From an uncultured Bacteroidales bacterium (GTDB taxonomy: Bacteria; Bacteroidota; Bacteroidia; Bacteroidales; CAIWKO01): a DNA stretch of 64,000 nt. The notes beneath the pieces are model-generated. The model was not told where the DNA came from and ran no database searches. It saw nothing but the letters and a program-made list of their open reading frames with translations. Each line of letters begins with the position of its first letter. Positions within the stretch are counted from its first letter, which is position 1. Positions 7,643 to 16,474 of the stretch are shown piece after piece. The stretch covers positions 52,444 to 116,443 of the forward strand of contig CAIWKO010000034.1 in NCBI GenBank assembly GCA_903913285.1, given 5' to 3'. The translations under genes and the position numbers were made by a program.

Positions 7643-10231
7643 ATGATACCGGACAAAAGGATACTTCGATATATTATTCTTTTACTTTTTTGGCTTTTGC
7701 CGCAAATAGTTTTATCGCAGAATTATGTTGTCAGCTCTCCCGATAAGGCTCTGGTGGTGAAGTTTGGCTTGAGTTCGGGAGCGCCGTATTATGAGGTATA
7801 TTATAAGAACAAACAGTTGCTTCGTCCATCGCAAATGGGTTTTTTATTGAATCAGCAAACTGTTTCCGAAGCGAAATATACGATAGGAGGGAATCCAATC
7901 ATGAAAACGATCGATGAGACCTGGAAACCCCTCTACGGACAATTTTCGGAAATCAAAAATGAAGCAAATCAGCTTGAAATTGCTTTGGTTCAGAAGGATT
8001 TTCCGTTTTATCGTTTCGATGTCATTATAAGAGTTTATAACGAAGGATTCGCGTTTCGTTATCGGTTTCCGCAACAGGAAAATCTTCAAAAATTTACCAT
8101 TGCCGATGAACTAACAGAGTTTAATTTTGTAAAGAATCTTTCGGCCTGGTGGATGGCTGACGATGGTGGTATTTATGAGCAGGTGTTCAAAAAAACACCT
8201 CTGAGCCACGTGAAAAACATTTTTACTCCGGTTACACTGAGCGACGACAGTTTATATGTGGCCATTCACGAAGCCGCTTTGACGGATTATGCAGCGATGG
8301 CTTTGGTGCGTTCTGCAAAAGATTCGCTGAGCCTGAAATGCAATCTGGCTCCGTGGCCCGACGGCATAAAGGTGAAAACTTCGGCTCCGCGCTATACGCC
8401 CTGGCGCTATATGCTTGTAACGGATAAATTGTCAACTCTGGTGGAAAGTCAGATGATTTTGAACCTCAACGACACTTGTGCTTATAAGGATGTGAGTTGG
8501 ATAAAGCCCATGAAGTTCGTCGGTATTTTTTGGGCGATGCATACCCGAAAATGGACGTGGGCGTCGGGGCCAAATCACGGTGCGAATACCGAACATGCAA
8601 AAAGCTATATCGATTTTGCTGCTGCACATCGTATCGGCGGGTTGCTGATGGAAGGATGGAACCGGGGCTGGGAAACCTGGGCCGTGAGCGATTCGTCGGT
8701 GCAGGATTTTACCAAAGCCTATCCCGATCTGAACCTAAAGGAAGTTGTGGACTACGGAAAGCAAAAGGGCGTGGAAATTATGGGACATCACGAAACCGGA
8801 GGCAATATACCTTTGTATGAAAGCCAAATGAGCGCCGCTTTTAAATATTATCATGCGATGGGGATACCTGCTGTGAAAACAGGCTATTCGGGCACGATGA
8901 TTCCGCGCGGAACTAACCGCCACGGGCAATGGATGGTGAATCATTATCAAAGTGTGGTGGATACGGCTGCCAAATATAAAATGATGATAGATTCGCACGA
9001 GCCGATAATGCCCACGGGGCTCTGCCGCACGTATCCGAACTGGATGACGGGCGAAGCAGTGAGGGGAATGGAATGGTGCAATCTGGAGCCTTTTATGCCA
9101 TCGCATTTAACCACATTGCCTTATACGCGGTCGCTGGCCGGGCCGTTTGATTTCACCATTGGTATTTTCAAACTCAAATACGACACGCTGAAGCCCTGGC
9201 TGCGTGTGAACACAACGGTTGCCAATCAATTGGCTTTATACGTTATTTTTTACAGTCCGATGCAGATGATAGCCGACATGCCCGAAAATCTTGAAAAAAG
9301 CAAAGCCCTAAGTTTCGCCGAAAAGGTGCCCGAAAGTTGGGACGAAAGCCGTTTGCTGCAGGGAAAGATAGGCGAATATACGGTTTATGCCCGCCGCAAA
9401 GATAACGAATGGTGGGCGGGAGCCATCACCAACGAACAAAGCCGAACGCTTGATATTGCTTTGAATTTTTTAGCCGGCGGAAAATTGTATCTGGCGGAGA
9501 TATACAGCGACACGATAGGCACCGATTGGAACAAAACCCCCGAAATTCTGGCCGTCGACCGGTATTTTGTCCGCGCAAGCGATACCATCCGCGCGGCTTT
9601 GGCTAAGGGCGGCGGAATGGCCATTCGGTTTGTTCCCGTTACGGAAAATTCTGCTACAAACATTGTCGCAATAGCCGCCTTCAACAAACAACAGCAAAGT
9701 AAGGCATTTGCTTTTGAGCATGGAAGCGAGTATGGCGCAAAAATCAGAGCGGAACATCTGGCAAAGGGCAAAAAAGTGCTATATGCCAATGCCTACAGCA
9801 ATGATTATGCTGCGGGAGGCGACAACGCCCTCACCGACGGCATATTGGGCACCCAGAACTATCGCGACGGTAGCTGGCAGGGAATTTTGGAAAAAGACCT
9901 GATAGTTACTATTGATATGGCGCGGAGAACGAAAATTCACGCGGTGCACCTGCGTTTTTTGCAATATCAGAAAGATTGGATATTTATTCCCAAACAGGTT
10001 AATATATACGTGTCGGCCGATGGAAAAACGTTCACGGAAGTTTGTTCGCAATCGTTTGAAACCCTGCCCAACGACGAACGGGCGCTGATCAAAGAATTCG
10101 GGGCCAATTTTTCGGATAAGGAGGTGCAATATATTAAAATAGAGGCGCTGAATGCCGGTCCTATACCCCAATGGCACCACGCAGCCGGAAATATGAGCTG
10201 GATGTTTTGCGATGAGGTGATGGTGAAGTAA
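7643..10231 (+). CDS. GH97 glycoside hydrolase with C-terminal discoidin-like domain
   Basis: An 862-residue exported protein. After a signal peptide (LLLFWLLPQIVLSQ) comes the GH97 N-terminal beta-sandwich and a barrel with GLLMEGWNRGWE, MGHHETGG, AVKTGYSG near residue 412 and DSHEPIMPTGL near residue 450. In GH97, retaining members carry an Asp nucleophile where inverting SusB-type alpha-glucosidases have another residue. The Gly in KTGY fits the inverting group, but I place this position from memory. Residues about 705-860 form an extra F5/8 type C-like module (SWQGILEKDLIVTIDM, FIPKQVNIYVSADGKTF) absent from minimal GH97 enzymes, probably for carbohydrate binding. No SusC/SusD pair is nearby. 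Confidence 0.9.
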   Translation: MIPDKRILRYIILLLFWLLPQIVLSQNYVVSSPDKALVVKFGLSSGAPYYEVYYKNKQLLRPSQMGFLLNQQTVSEAKYTIGGNPIMKTIDETWKPLYGQFSEIKNEANQLEIALVQKDFPFYRFDVIIRVYNEGFAFRYRFPQQENLQKFTIADELTEFNFVKNLSAWWMADDGGIYEQVFKKTPLSHVKNIFTPVTLSDDSLYVAIHEAALTDYAAMALVRSAKDSLSLKCNLAPWPDGIKVKTSAPRYTPWRYMLVTDKLSTLVESQMILNLNDTCAYKDVSWIKPMKFVGIFWAMHTRKWTWASGPNHGANTEHAKSYIDFAAAHRIGGLLMEGWNRGWETWAVSDSSVQDFTKAYPDLNLKEVVDYGKQKGVEIMGHHETGGNIPLYESQMSAAFKYYHAMGIPAVKTGYSGTMIPRGTNRHGQWMVNHYQSVVDTAAKYKMMIDSHEPIMPTGLCRTYPNWMTGEAVRGMEWCNLEPFMPSHLTTLPYTRSLAGPFDFTIGIFKLKYDTLKPWLRVNTTVANQLALYVIFYSPMQMIADMPENLEKSKALSFAEKVPESWDESRLLQGKIGEYTVYARRKDNEWWAGAITNEQSRTLDIALNFLAGGKLYLAEIYSDTIGTDWNKTPEILAVDRYFVRASDTIRAALAKGGGMAIRFVPVTENSATNIVAIAAFNKQQQSKAFAFEHGSEYGAKIRAEHLAKGKKVLYANAYSNDYAAGGDNALTDGILGTQNYRDGSWQGILEKDLIVTIDMARRTKIHAVHLRFLQYQKDWIFIPKQVNIYVSADGKTFTEVCSQSFETLPNDERALIKEFGANFSDKEVQYIKIEALNAGPIPQWHHAAGNMSWMFCDEVMVK

Positions 10232-10312
10232 AATAGCAAACGGACGGAAACAGATTTCGGCAAACCGGCAATCAGATGGCTGATGAGTTAAGTTTTATGG
10301 TTATTGTGTTTA

Positions 10313-10750
10313 TTACTTAAATGTTACCATCAAATATTTTTTCACAAGTTTGTTGGCCAGATCTTTTATTGCTTTATAGCCGTTGAAAGCTGTGGGGCTT
10401 CCTTTCATTTTTTTTGATCTTTGCAGTTCTTTGTCGTCGATGCTTTTTAATGCAATGTATCCGTAGCGGGTTATGAATTCGTTCGATACGCTGAAGCCAC
10501 CCGAGAAAGGAACAGCCGTGTATTCAATCACAAACTGAGCATCGGTTTTAACTGTAACTATATTCCAGTATCCCCATTGTTTTAGCGCGTCGATTAAATA
10601 AGGCTCGATCTCGCGCGAGGCCACATCGGTATATTGGAGAAATACCTTGTTGCCTTTTTTTGTTGCATCTGAATTGCCGGTTGCGGTTTGCGACCAACTT
10701 AAATTTATCGCGAAAATTGATAACAGTACCGTGAAGATCGCTTTTTTCAT
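10313..10750 (-). CDS. secreted hypothetical protein (145 aa)
   Basis: I do not recognise this protein. It has a clear signal peptide (MKKAIFTVLLSIFAINLSWSQ) and a mature part of about 124 residues resembling the small periplasmic alpha/beta proteins of Bacteroidota. Segments include FLQYTDVASREIEPYLIDAL and YTAVPFSGGFSVSNEF. It is the downstream member of a possible pair with the 99-residue gene 43 nt upstream. There are no cysteines in the mature part and no lipobox. Confidence 0.65.
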   Translation of the reverse strand: MKKAIFTVLLSIFAINLSWSQTATGNSDATKKGNKVFLQYTDVASREIEPYLIDALKQWGYWNIVTVKTDAQFVIEYTAVPFSGGFSVSNEFITRYGYIALKSIDDKELQRSKKMKGSPTAFNGYKAIKDLANKLVKKYLMVTFK

Positions 10751-10793
10751 GATGTAGTTTTTACAGGTTTGTGCTCACTCAGTCATTTTTGGT

Positions 10794-11093
10794 TCAGGCG
10801 GTTTTAAAATATTTGTTTAAAAAATCGATGCAATCGTAAACGGCATCGTATTCTTTTTGAGTTTTGGTGCGCATGGCAATTTCGTTTTTGGCGTCTTCCA
10901 GTCTTTTGGTTAAGGTTTGTGCCTGTTTATACCAGGCAGCCGTTTCCGCAGATTTTCCGTTAGGGGTTTCTTTTATTTTTTCGTCTAAAAGTTTCAGTTT
11001 TTCTATGGTTTCGAAAAAATCGGCTAAAACAGGATTGATCCTGAATGACTCGAGTTTGTTCAGGTTGTTGGCAAATTCCGTATCGTGCTTCAT
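10794..11093 (-). CDS. hypothetical helical protein (99 aa)
   Basis: A small cytosolic protein without signal peptide or cysteine. Its charged composition (FFETIEKLKLLDEKIKETP, LTKRLEDAKNEIAMRTKTQK) points to an all-helical, possibly coiled-coil fold. No family was recognised. A good -7 box at 11139-11146 supports it being expressed, and the 145-residue secreted protein follows 43 nt downstream. Confidence 0.6.
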   Translation of the reverse strand: MKHDTEFANNLNKLESFRINPVLADFFETIEKLKLLDEKIKETPNGKSAETAAWYKQAQTLTKRLEDAKNEIAMRTKTQKEYDAVYDCIDFLNKYFKTA

Positions 11094-11138
11094 AGAAGGG
11101 TTTTATTATTGTGAAAATAATAATTTTAGGATATGGCT

Positions 11139-11146
11139 CAAAGGTA
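11139..11146 (-). promoter_or_regulatory. -7 box TACCTTTG
   Basis: Exact TAnnTTTG match on the minus strand, 45 nt before the ATG at 11093. Confidence 0.55.
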
Positions 11147-11256
11147 AGCAAAATAAAGCAGAAAACAGTTTCCGCGACCAAATAAGAGCGGAAGTGGGTG
11201 AGGGTTATTCGTGTAAAACTATAGTTTTTATGGTGCGCTTATCTTTTTTTTCTATA

Positions 11257-11730
11257 CTACAGTAATGCTGATTCTAAAATTTTCTTTACTATTGCTGTAA
11301 GCGGCTTTGAGTTGATTATATTTTTAGCAGTTTTATCACAAACGCTTATCGAAATCATTCTGTATTGGTCGCTTTTCATGTTTTTTAATTTCGCTGCTTT
11401 ATCGGCTTCATCCGTAAAACATTTGTGATAATATTCATTGTTTTCTTTCATAATAACACCGTCAACCAGGTCTATCGTTAAATTAGTGCCGACACCATCA
11501 ATTTTTATGTTTTCCCAGGTAATGAGTCCGATAGTTATGTGTTTGGGGGTTCCCCACAATTTTATAAGTTTGTCTTTACACTTATCAAGCTCCTGACCTG
11601 TAACAGAAAATGAATTAGTGGTGTCATTTTTAGAATAAGTTGCATCTACGCGAATTTTAAGCGTATTTGTTTGAGAAAATCCCGTGTAGGCAAAAAATGC
11701 TAAGACCAGGATAAGAATTGTTTTTTTCAT
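11257..11730 (-). CDS. secreted hypothetical protein, paralogue of the broken gene at 62.6 kb
   Basis: A 157-residue exported protein with signal peptide MKKTILILVLAFFAYTGFSQ. Its mature part aligns by eye along its length with the frameshifted ORF at 62646-63135. Shared positions include KL-x2-WG-x-P, a Trp in ITWENI versus LIWKKL, GTNLTIDLVDGV versus GNNLEIRVTDGI, the EN pair, and LKN. Family and function are unknown. A -7 box sits at 11794-11801. The two copies differ widely in sequence, so the duplication is old. Confidence 0.7.
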   Translation of the reverse strand: MKKTILILVLAFFAYTGFSQTNTLKIRVDATYSKNDTTNSFSVTGQELDKCKDKLIKLWGTPKHITIGLITWENIKIDGVGTNLTIDLVDGVIMKENNEYYHKCFTDEADKAAKLKNMKSDQYRMISISVCDKTAKNIINSKPLTAIVKKILESALL

Positions 11731-11793
11731 TTTTAGTATATTTTTAAATGATCATTATTAACCATTGGCTGAAGTCATTAATAAAAGTCATTA

Positions 11794-11801
11794 CAAATTT
11801 A
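11794..11801 (-). promoter_or_regulatory. -7 box TAAATTTG
   Basis: TAnnTTTG match on the minus strand, 63 nt before the ATG at 11730. Confidence 0.45.
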
Positions 11802-11821
11802 AATAATTTTTTCCACAAAAA

Positions 11822-11852
11822 AAAACTTCCGCGGCCAAATTGCCACGGAAGC
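11822..11852 (-). terminator. rho-independent terminator
   Basis: On the minus strand GCTTCCGTGGC and GGCCGCGGAAG pair around AATTT, followed by a T run. It lies 31 nt after the stop codon of the 320-residue gene. Confidence 0.75.
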
Positions 11853-11882
11853 TTTTCGGGTTTGTAGTTTTCGAAACGAAAT

Positions 11883-12845
11883 TTATTTCACCACCTGAAC
11901 AATATTCAATTCGCCGTCGCTTTCGTCGCTGAGGTTGGCGGCGTAAGCAAAGCGAAATTCGGCACGCAGGGTGTTGAGGTCTATCTGCAGCGATTCTCCC
12001 GCGGGTATTACAAATTTAACGGGCGGAATTACGGTTACGGTGCTCACATCGCTGAAAAATATGCAGGCATCGTGATCGGCCACGTTGCTAACTTCCCAAA
12101 CTTCGGTGCCTTTAAATTTAATATCGAGCAATTTAATTTCGTTGGGCTGCAAAAATATCGGGTAGCCTTCGTCGGTTGAGGGTTTGCCATAGCGACGACG
12201 CATGGCTGAAATAGCAAAAAAAGTATCAACCTTTTCTGGGTCGTCGAAAAATTTCTTCGTCAAACCGCCTTCCACGCCAAGCATGGCATCGGTGGTTTTG
12301 ATGCGAAGCTTTTCCTGATCTTTCGAAATGGATTTCAAGGCTCCTACTGCTGCATCGTGGGCCGAAACTGCATCCTGAAGTGTTGTTAAAAATGCCGTGG
12401 CATCGATTTTCACAGTTGCCAGAGCGGCATCGGTTCCGCAACCTTTTATAAAGGTTGTGATTCCGGCTATGCGGTCGTAAACATTGCCGCTGATAAATGC
12501 CTGCCTGTCGTGAGGTATCAGGGCTTTTGCCTTGGCTGAGCCTTTGGGATAAATCTTCCAAACATCAACAACCCAGGCCGGCGCCTTTACTTTAGTGAGT
12601 TCATCGAGCAAAGTATTCTGATCGATGGTGGTCGACATTTCAAAATTAAATGCATCGTGCCAGGTGGCATACCCATCGTTGTATTCTTTCACGAACACGA
12701 AATAGAACGTTATCAACGCGGCAATATCAGGATCGCCCGAATATCCGTTGAGCTTATTGTTCAAATAATTGATCAGATAGTTTGCAAAAATCTGACTTCC
12801 TTTGCATGCATTTGCATGATGATTGATGGCTAAAAATTGTTTCAT
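11883..12845 (-). CDS. hypothetical protein (320 aa)
   Basis: No signal peptide or membrane segment is present. Residues 1-200 are helical and Ala/Lys-rich (MKQFLAINHHANACKGSQIF at the start; later AHDAAVGALKSISKDQEKLR). The last 90 residues or so look like a beta-sandwich (GTEVWEVSNVADHDACIFFS, VIPAGESLQIDLNTLRAE). I do not recognise the family. The gene is monocistronic with its own terminator and borders the repeat island at 12.9-14.2 kb. Confidence 0.65.
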   Translation of the reverse strand: MKQFLAINHHANACKGSQIFANYLINYLNNKLNGYSGDPDIAALITFYFVFVKEYNDGYATWHDAFNFEMSTTIDQNTLLDELTKVKAPAWVVDVWKIYPKGSAKAKALIPHDRQAFISGNVYDRIAGITTFIKGCGTDAALATVKIDATAFLTTLQDAVSAHDAAVGALKSISKDQEKLRIKTTDAMLGVEGGLTKKFFDDPEKVDTFFAISAMRRRYGKPSTDEGYPIFLQPNEIKLLDIKFKGTEVWEVSNVADHDACIFFSDVSTVTVIPPVKFVIPAGESLQIDLNTLRAEFRFAYAANLSDESDGELNIVQVVK

Positions 12846-13110
12846 AATTTTAATTTTTTTTAATGTTAATACTAGACGAACTTAGTTAACTATAAGAATA
12901 ACGTTAGTTCATGAAAAAAAACTTGGTTTTATTGAAAATAATTTTTTATCGGTCCTGTTATAAAAGGTTTATGGGGTTTTATAATTTATTTTGTTTTTTC
13001 AGAATTTATAAAAAACGGGTTTTTATGGATTGTTTTTTATCAAAACTACCAAAAATAAAATGAAAATTTATACTAAATAAGGGCAACAAAAAAAATGCGA
13101 CAAAATGTCC

Positions 13111-13356
13111 ATTCCGACGCGTCACAATGCGTTATTTTTGACAAAATGTCCATTTCCGTACGTTACAATGCGTCTTATTCCGAAAAAAATAGATTTCCGC
13201 GCGTCACAATGGGTTTTATTCCAAAAAAAATGCATTTCCGCGTATCACAATGCGTTTTATTTCGAATAAAATAGATTTCCGCGTGTCACAAAGGGTTTTA
13301 TTCGGTCAAAAACGCATTTCCGCGTGTCAGAATGGGTTTTATGCAATAATAACAGG
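13111..13356. repeat. six tandem copies of a 41-bp repeat
   Basis: Units start at 13111, 13152, 13193, 13234, 13275 and 13316, exactly 41 bp apart. The best-kept part is ATTTCCGCGNGTCACAATG followed by NGTTTTATT; the last 12 nt or so are A/T-rich and diverged. Copies differ throughout rather than as fixed repeat plus variable spacer, so this is a degenerating tandem array and not a CRISPR. Confidence 0.85.
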
Positions 13357-13391
13357 GGTTTTGTTTTTCGGAGAGGCGAAAAATTCACATT

Positions 13392-13680
13392 CAAGCCCTT
13401 CGGGCTTGTTTATGAGTATTTGGATTCTGTTCTATTCATGTTGAAGTCCTTCGGACTTCGTAAATACAACATTTTATCTTTTCAATTTGGTTTTACTAAG
13501 CGCGAAGGGCTTAAATATGAAAGTTACCAAAAAACACCCGCTTCAACATATCATAAACTCAAAATGAACGGATTTTGCTAAGCCCGAAGGGCTTAAATGT
13601 GAAAGTTAAAAAAAACACCCGCTTCAACGTATTCAAAAATCAAATGAATTTGGTTTCGCTAAGCCCGAAGGGCTTAAATG
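13392..13680. repeat. REP-like palindromes linked to the transposase
   Basis: Palindromes of the form AAGCCCGAAGGGCTT recur at about 13393 (CAAGCCCTTCGGGCTTG), 13445 (AAGTCCTTCGGACTT), 13496, 13578 and 13659. The last three are spaced 82 and 81 bp and sit in a longer direct repeat that ends TTAAATRTGAA, with AACACCCGCTTCAAC between copies. A further variant, AAGCCTTTCGGACTT, lies just before the transposase start near 14192. Such palindromes are the usual substrates of REP-associated tyrosine transposases. Confidence 0.8.
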
Positions 13681-13735
13681 TGAATAGGACCAATAATCAA
13701 ACAATGTGTCACAACCACAACGTGGTTGAATAGCG

Positions 13736-14182
13736 TCATAACAAATACCGTTCATCAAACGTAACATTATGTGCTTTTAAAAGCTCCAAATATTCGTCCC
13801 GAAACGATTTCTTTTTATGATGCTCTTCCTGATTTTTAACATACTCTATCAAATTATCTTTCGCTTCGATAGAATAGGTAAATGCGCCATACCCTTCCTG
13901 CCAACCATCGAAAAACGGAAATAACTTTTGGGTTTTTATATACAAACTGCTCGACATTTTAATATCTTTAACCAAATCGGCAAGAGATATAGTTGGATGC
14001 AAATGCGTGATTATATGAATATGGTCTTCAATTCCTCCTATTCTATACAGGTGACATTTTTTGTTTTCAAGAACTCTGCTTATATATCTGAATAAATTTT
14101 CCCGTTGATTTTTGTGCAGCGTTCCGTTTTTTCCTTTAGTAGTGAAAACAATTTGGTAAATAATTTGTGTATACGTGCTCAT
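13736..14182 (-). mobile_element. REP-associated tyrosine transposase (Y1/HUH, IS200-like)
   Basis: A single-domain HUH endonuclease of 148 residues related to IS200 TnpA and the RAYT group, which cut and rejoin single-stranded DNA at REP hairpins. The metal-binding HUH is visible as DHIHIITHLHP, and the catalytic Tyr is likely in LIEYVKNQEEHH. The ORF track starts 13 residues earlier, but those residues (containing SPKGL) are translated REP palindrome, so I start at the ATG at 14182. REP-like copies lie on both sides. The reading frame is intact, so it may be active in REP spread. Confidence 0.88.
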
Positions 14183-14267
14183 ATTATTCTTCAAGCCTTT
14201 CGGACTTATTTTTTGTTTCAAACTCTATGAACTTGTAAAATAGCCCAAAAATCCCCCGCTCCGAGGC

Positions 14268-15923
14268 CTACAACCCCAAAGTTTCTTTTCCCTGCTCAAA
14301 TATGATGTCTTTGGGTATGTTGGCCGACTTCAAACCGTCCAGATCTTTTTGCAACTGCGGATTTATAACGGCATTTTCTTTCAAATACTTTGCAGCGCCG
14401 TCGTAATCGCCGTTGCCCTGAAATGTAATAATAGTGGCGGCCCATTTGTCGATAGCATCCTTCATTTTATCCATGTTCACCAGGTAAGTTCCTTTTTCCG
14501 AACGGGTAAACGCACCGGCCTTTTCGAAAAAATTAAAACACATCATATTGGCTTTTCCGTGCGCGTCGGCGGCTCCGAAACGCACCGAGCGAAAGATGCT
14601 GGCCATAAATGTTACGTAGCAATCCTGTTTGGTGATGTAGTCGATGTCGCCGTTTTCAATAAGTTTCGAAACCAGGAACAAACCCAGTATATCGGCCTTT
14701 CCTTCCTCGAATGCCGAGTAGATTTCTTTCATGGCTTTGCTCACGGTGCCTTTCCCGTTGATGGTATTTTTTATGCCCAATCCGTGAGCCACTTCGTGGA
14801 ACATGATGTTATTAAAAAACGCGTCGAACTTCACATTTTTCAGTTGCGAGTAATCGGTGAGCTTTTGCGAGATGGGCAACAAAATATCGTCGAATTTGGC
14901 TTTCATGGTGTTTTTCAACTGCAGGCGACGCGAGCCTTTTTGGGCCTGCACCTGTTCGTCGTTGGGCAAATTGATGGCAATGGTTTTACCGCCCGCGTTG
15001 CAGTCGCCGGCATAATACACCACATCGTATACTGCCAGTTGCGACGAAGTTCCGGGCACTTCTTTCTTAAATTTCTCGTCGACGGGCAATTGTTTTTGCA
15101 GTTGCGGAAGCCGGGCAATAAACTTGTCGAGGGTTTTGCTCCATTCCATATCTTTCACCAAAACAAAGGCTTCGAAAGCCGCCTTATATCCAAACAAAGC
15201 ATCCTGATAATGTTCGATGGGTCCCACCACGAAATCGATATGATTGTTCTTCATGTCCATCCAGGCCATGTCGCTGGGCCAGTAATTGCTCGAAAGCAAA
15301 GCGTCGGCGCGCAGTTCCAGGTAGGTTTTAAATCCTTTATCTTCGGCCAGCGCGGCAGCTTTGCGCAGCAGTTCGGCGGCTTTGGTCAGTTGTTGTTTAT
15401 ATTCGTCGTGATACCAAACCACTTTCAGGCTTTTATCGGCATTGCGGCGAATCACCGTATACAAACTCCCCTTATCCGGGTTATCGAGCTTTTCGAATTC
15501 GGCTTTGGTCATATCTTTTGGATAAAAATTCGCACCAAGGGGTCGTGGGCCGTATTTTTCAATAAAAGCCTTGTTATCGTCGAGCCGATCCCAGGGTCCG
15601 TAATTTATCAGGGCAAATTTCTTTTCGGGTTCGTTTTTAATACTGTCGAGAAAAAGATTTTTGTCGCCCAGAGTTTGTTGCCAAAAAATATCGTCCATAA
15701 TTTTAGCCACATCGATCAAAACCGCGAGCAGTTCTTTTTCGTTTTTGTTCAAAAAACTCTTATCGGTGGTAAGTTTCACTGTGGCATATTCGTTCACTTT
15801 TGATTGCATAATCGAATCGTGTTTAGCTTGATTAATCTTAGTTTCTTTTTTCTGAGGTCCGCATCCCTGCATCGCAGTGGCTGCAAAAACAACAGCGCAT
15901 AACAATATTGAAAACCGTTTCAT
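14268..15923 (-). CDS. M49 (dipeptidyl-peptidase III-like) zinc peptidase lipoprotein
   Basis: A 551-residue lipoprotein; the lipobox is in FAATAMQGCGP. The zinc site is MFHEVAHGLGI near residue 375 with the second motif FEEGKADILG near residue 408. This is HExxHG rather than the HExxxH of classical DPP III, the variant found in a subgroup that includes plant Nudix-fused M49 domains. It probably trims short peptides from the periplasmic side of a membrane. The length and the helical C-terminal half agree with the family. It is monocistronic and followed downstream by the repeat island. Confidence 0.75.
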   Translation of the reverse strand: MKRFSILLCAVVFAATAMQGCGPQKKETKINQAKHDSIMQSKVNEYATVKLTTDKSFLNKNEKELLAVLIDVAKIMDDIFWQQTLGDKNLFLDSIKNEPEKKFALINYGPWDRLDDNKAFIEKYGPRPLGANFYPKDMTKAEFEKLDNPDKGSLYTVIRRNADKSLKVVWYHDEYKQQLTKAAELLRKAAALAEDKGFKTYLELRADALLSSNYWPSDMAWMDMKNNHIDFVVGPIEHYQDALFGYKAAFEAFVLVKDMEWSKTLDKFIARLPQLQKQLPVDEKFKKEVPGTSSQLAVYDVVYYAGDCNAGGKTIAINLPNDEQVQAQKGSRRLQLKNTMKAKFDDILLPISQKLTDYSQLKNVKFDAFFNNIMFHEVAHGLGIKNTINGKGTVSKAMKEIYSAFEEGKADILGLFLVSKLIENGDIDYITKQDCYVTFMASIFRSVRFGAADAHGKANMMCFNFFEKAGAFTRSEKGTYLVNMDKMKDAIDKWAATIITFQGNGDYDGAAKYLKENAVINPQLQKDLDGLKSANIPKDIIFEQGKETLGL

Positions 15924-16058
15924 TGTTTATGATTTTAGTTTGACATGAAATAATTGAACACTAAAATTAAATATAAAATTTCAGATACCGATAAATGTGG
16001 CATTTTTTTTGCGGATTTTGGGTTTTTCACTTACAGTTTTATACAAAAATATTGTGTT

Positions 16059-16466
16059 ATGAAAAAACTCATCACCCTGGTTTTTGCAGCATTTTCAACG
16101 CTGGCGTTTTCGCAGAATCAACAAATAAACCCCACCGATAATTCTCAGGTCTATCCTCAGCAGGCAGCTGTTTACAACAATAATAAGGGGAGCATTAACG
16201 CGCAGCAAACTAATTTCAACGCCAATGCCAACACCGACCAACTGGCTCAGGTTACGCAGCAACTGGCATCCGATCAGGGGGGCATTTATATCAGAACCCG
16301 AACTGCGGGCTCTTCGGGCTTCTCAACCAAGACCACGAAAAGCAAAATGCACACTGCAAGCAAACATACTTCGTCAAAATTTTTCGACAAGCTATTCGAC
16401 AAAAAATACAAGGCAGTGCCTCACTATAAAAAGAAATCGCGTTTTAAGAAATGTTCGTTTTTTTAG
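16059..16466 (+). CDS. small secreted basic protein (135 aa)
   Basis: I start this at the ATG at 16059, which gives a clean signal peptide (MKKLITLVFAAFSTLAFSQ); the ORF track adds 35 residues of no signal value. The mature part is Gln/Asn-rich at first (QNQQINPTDNSQVYPQQAAV) and Lys-rich at the end (HYKKKSRFKKCSFF). It has no recognised domain and may be disordered. It converges on the T9SS gene with 8 nt between stop codons. Confidence 0.55.
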   Translation: MKKLITLVFAAFSTLAFSQNQQINPTDNSQVYPQQAAVYNNNKGSINAQQTNFNANANTDQLAQVTQQLASDQGGIYIRTRTAGSSGFSTKTTKSKMHTASKHTSSKFFDKLFDKKYKAVPHYKKKSRFKKCSFF

Positions 16467-16474
16467 ACGACCGC

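Larger units (their letters stand above)
12846..13735. other. intergenic repeat island
   Basis: About 890 nt without a gene. The first 230 nt are plain A/T-rich DNA. Six 41-bp tandem repeats follow (13111-13356), then at least five REP-like palindromes (13393-13680) leading to the REP-associated transposase. The + strand ORFs 13250..13444 and 13324..13581 run through the repeats and are not genes. Confidence 0.8.

Noticed and set aside
13111-13356. Possible CRISPR array
   Set aside because: The 41-bp units diverge along their whole length with no fixed repeat and unique spacers, and no cas genes are near.
14349-15803. 484-residue + strand ORF
   Set aside because: Antisense shadow of the M49-like peptidase gene, with no signal or motif of its own.
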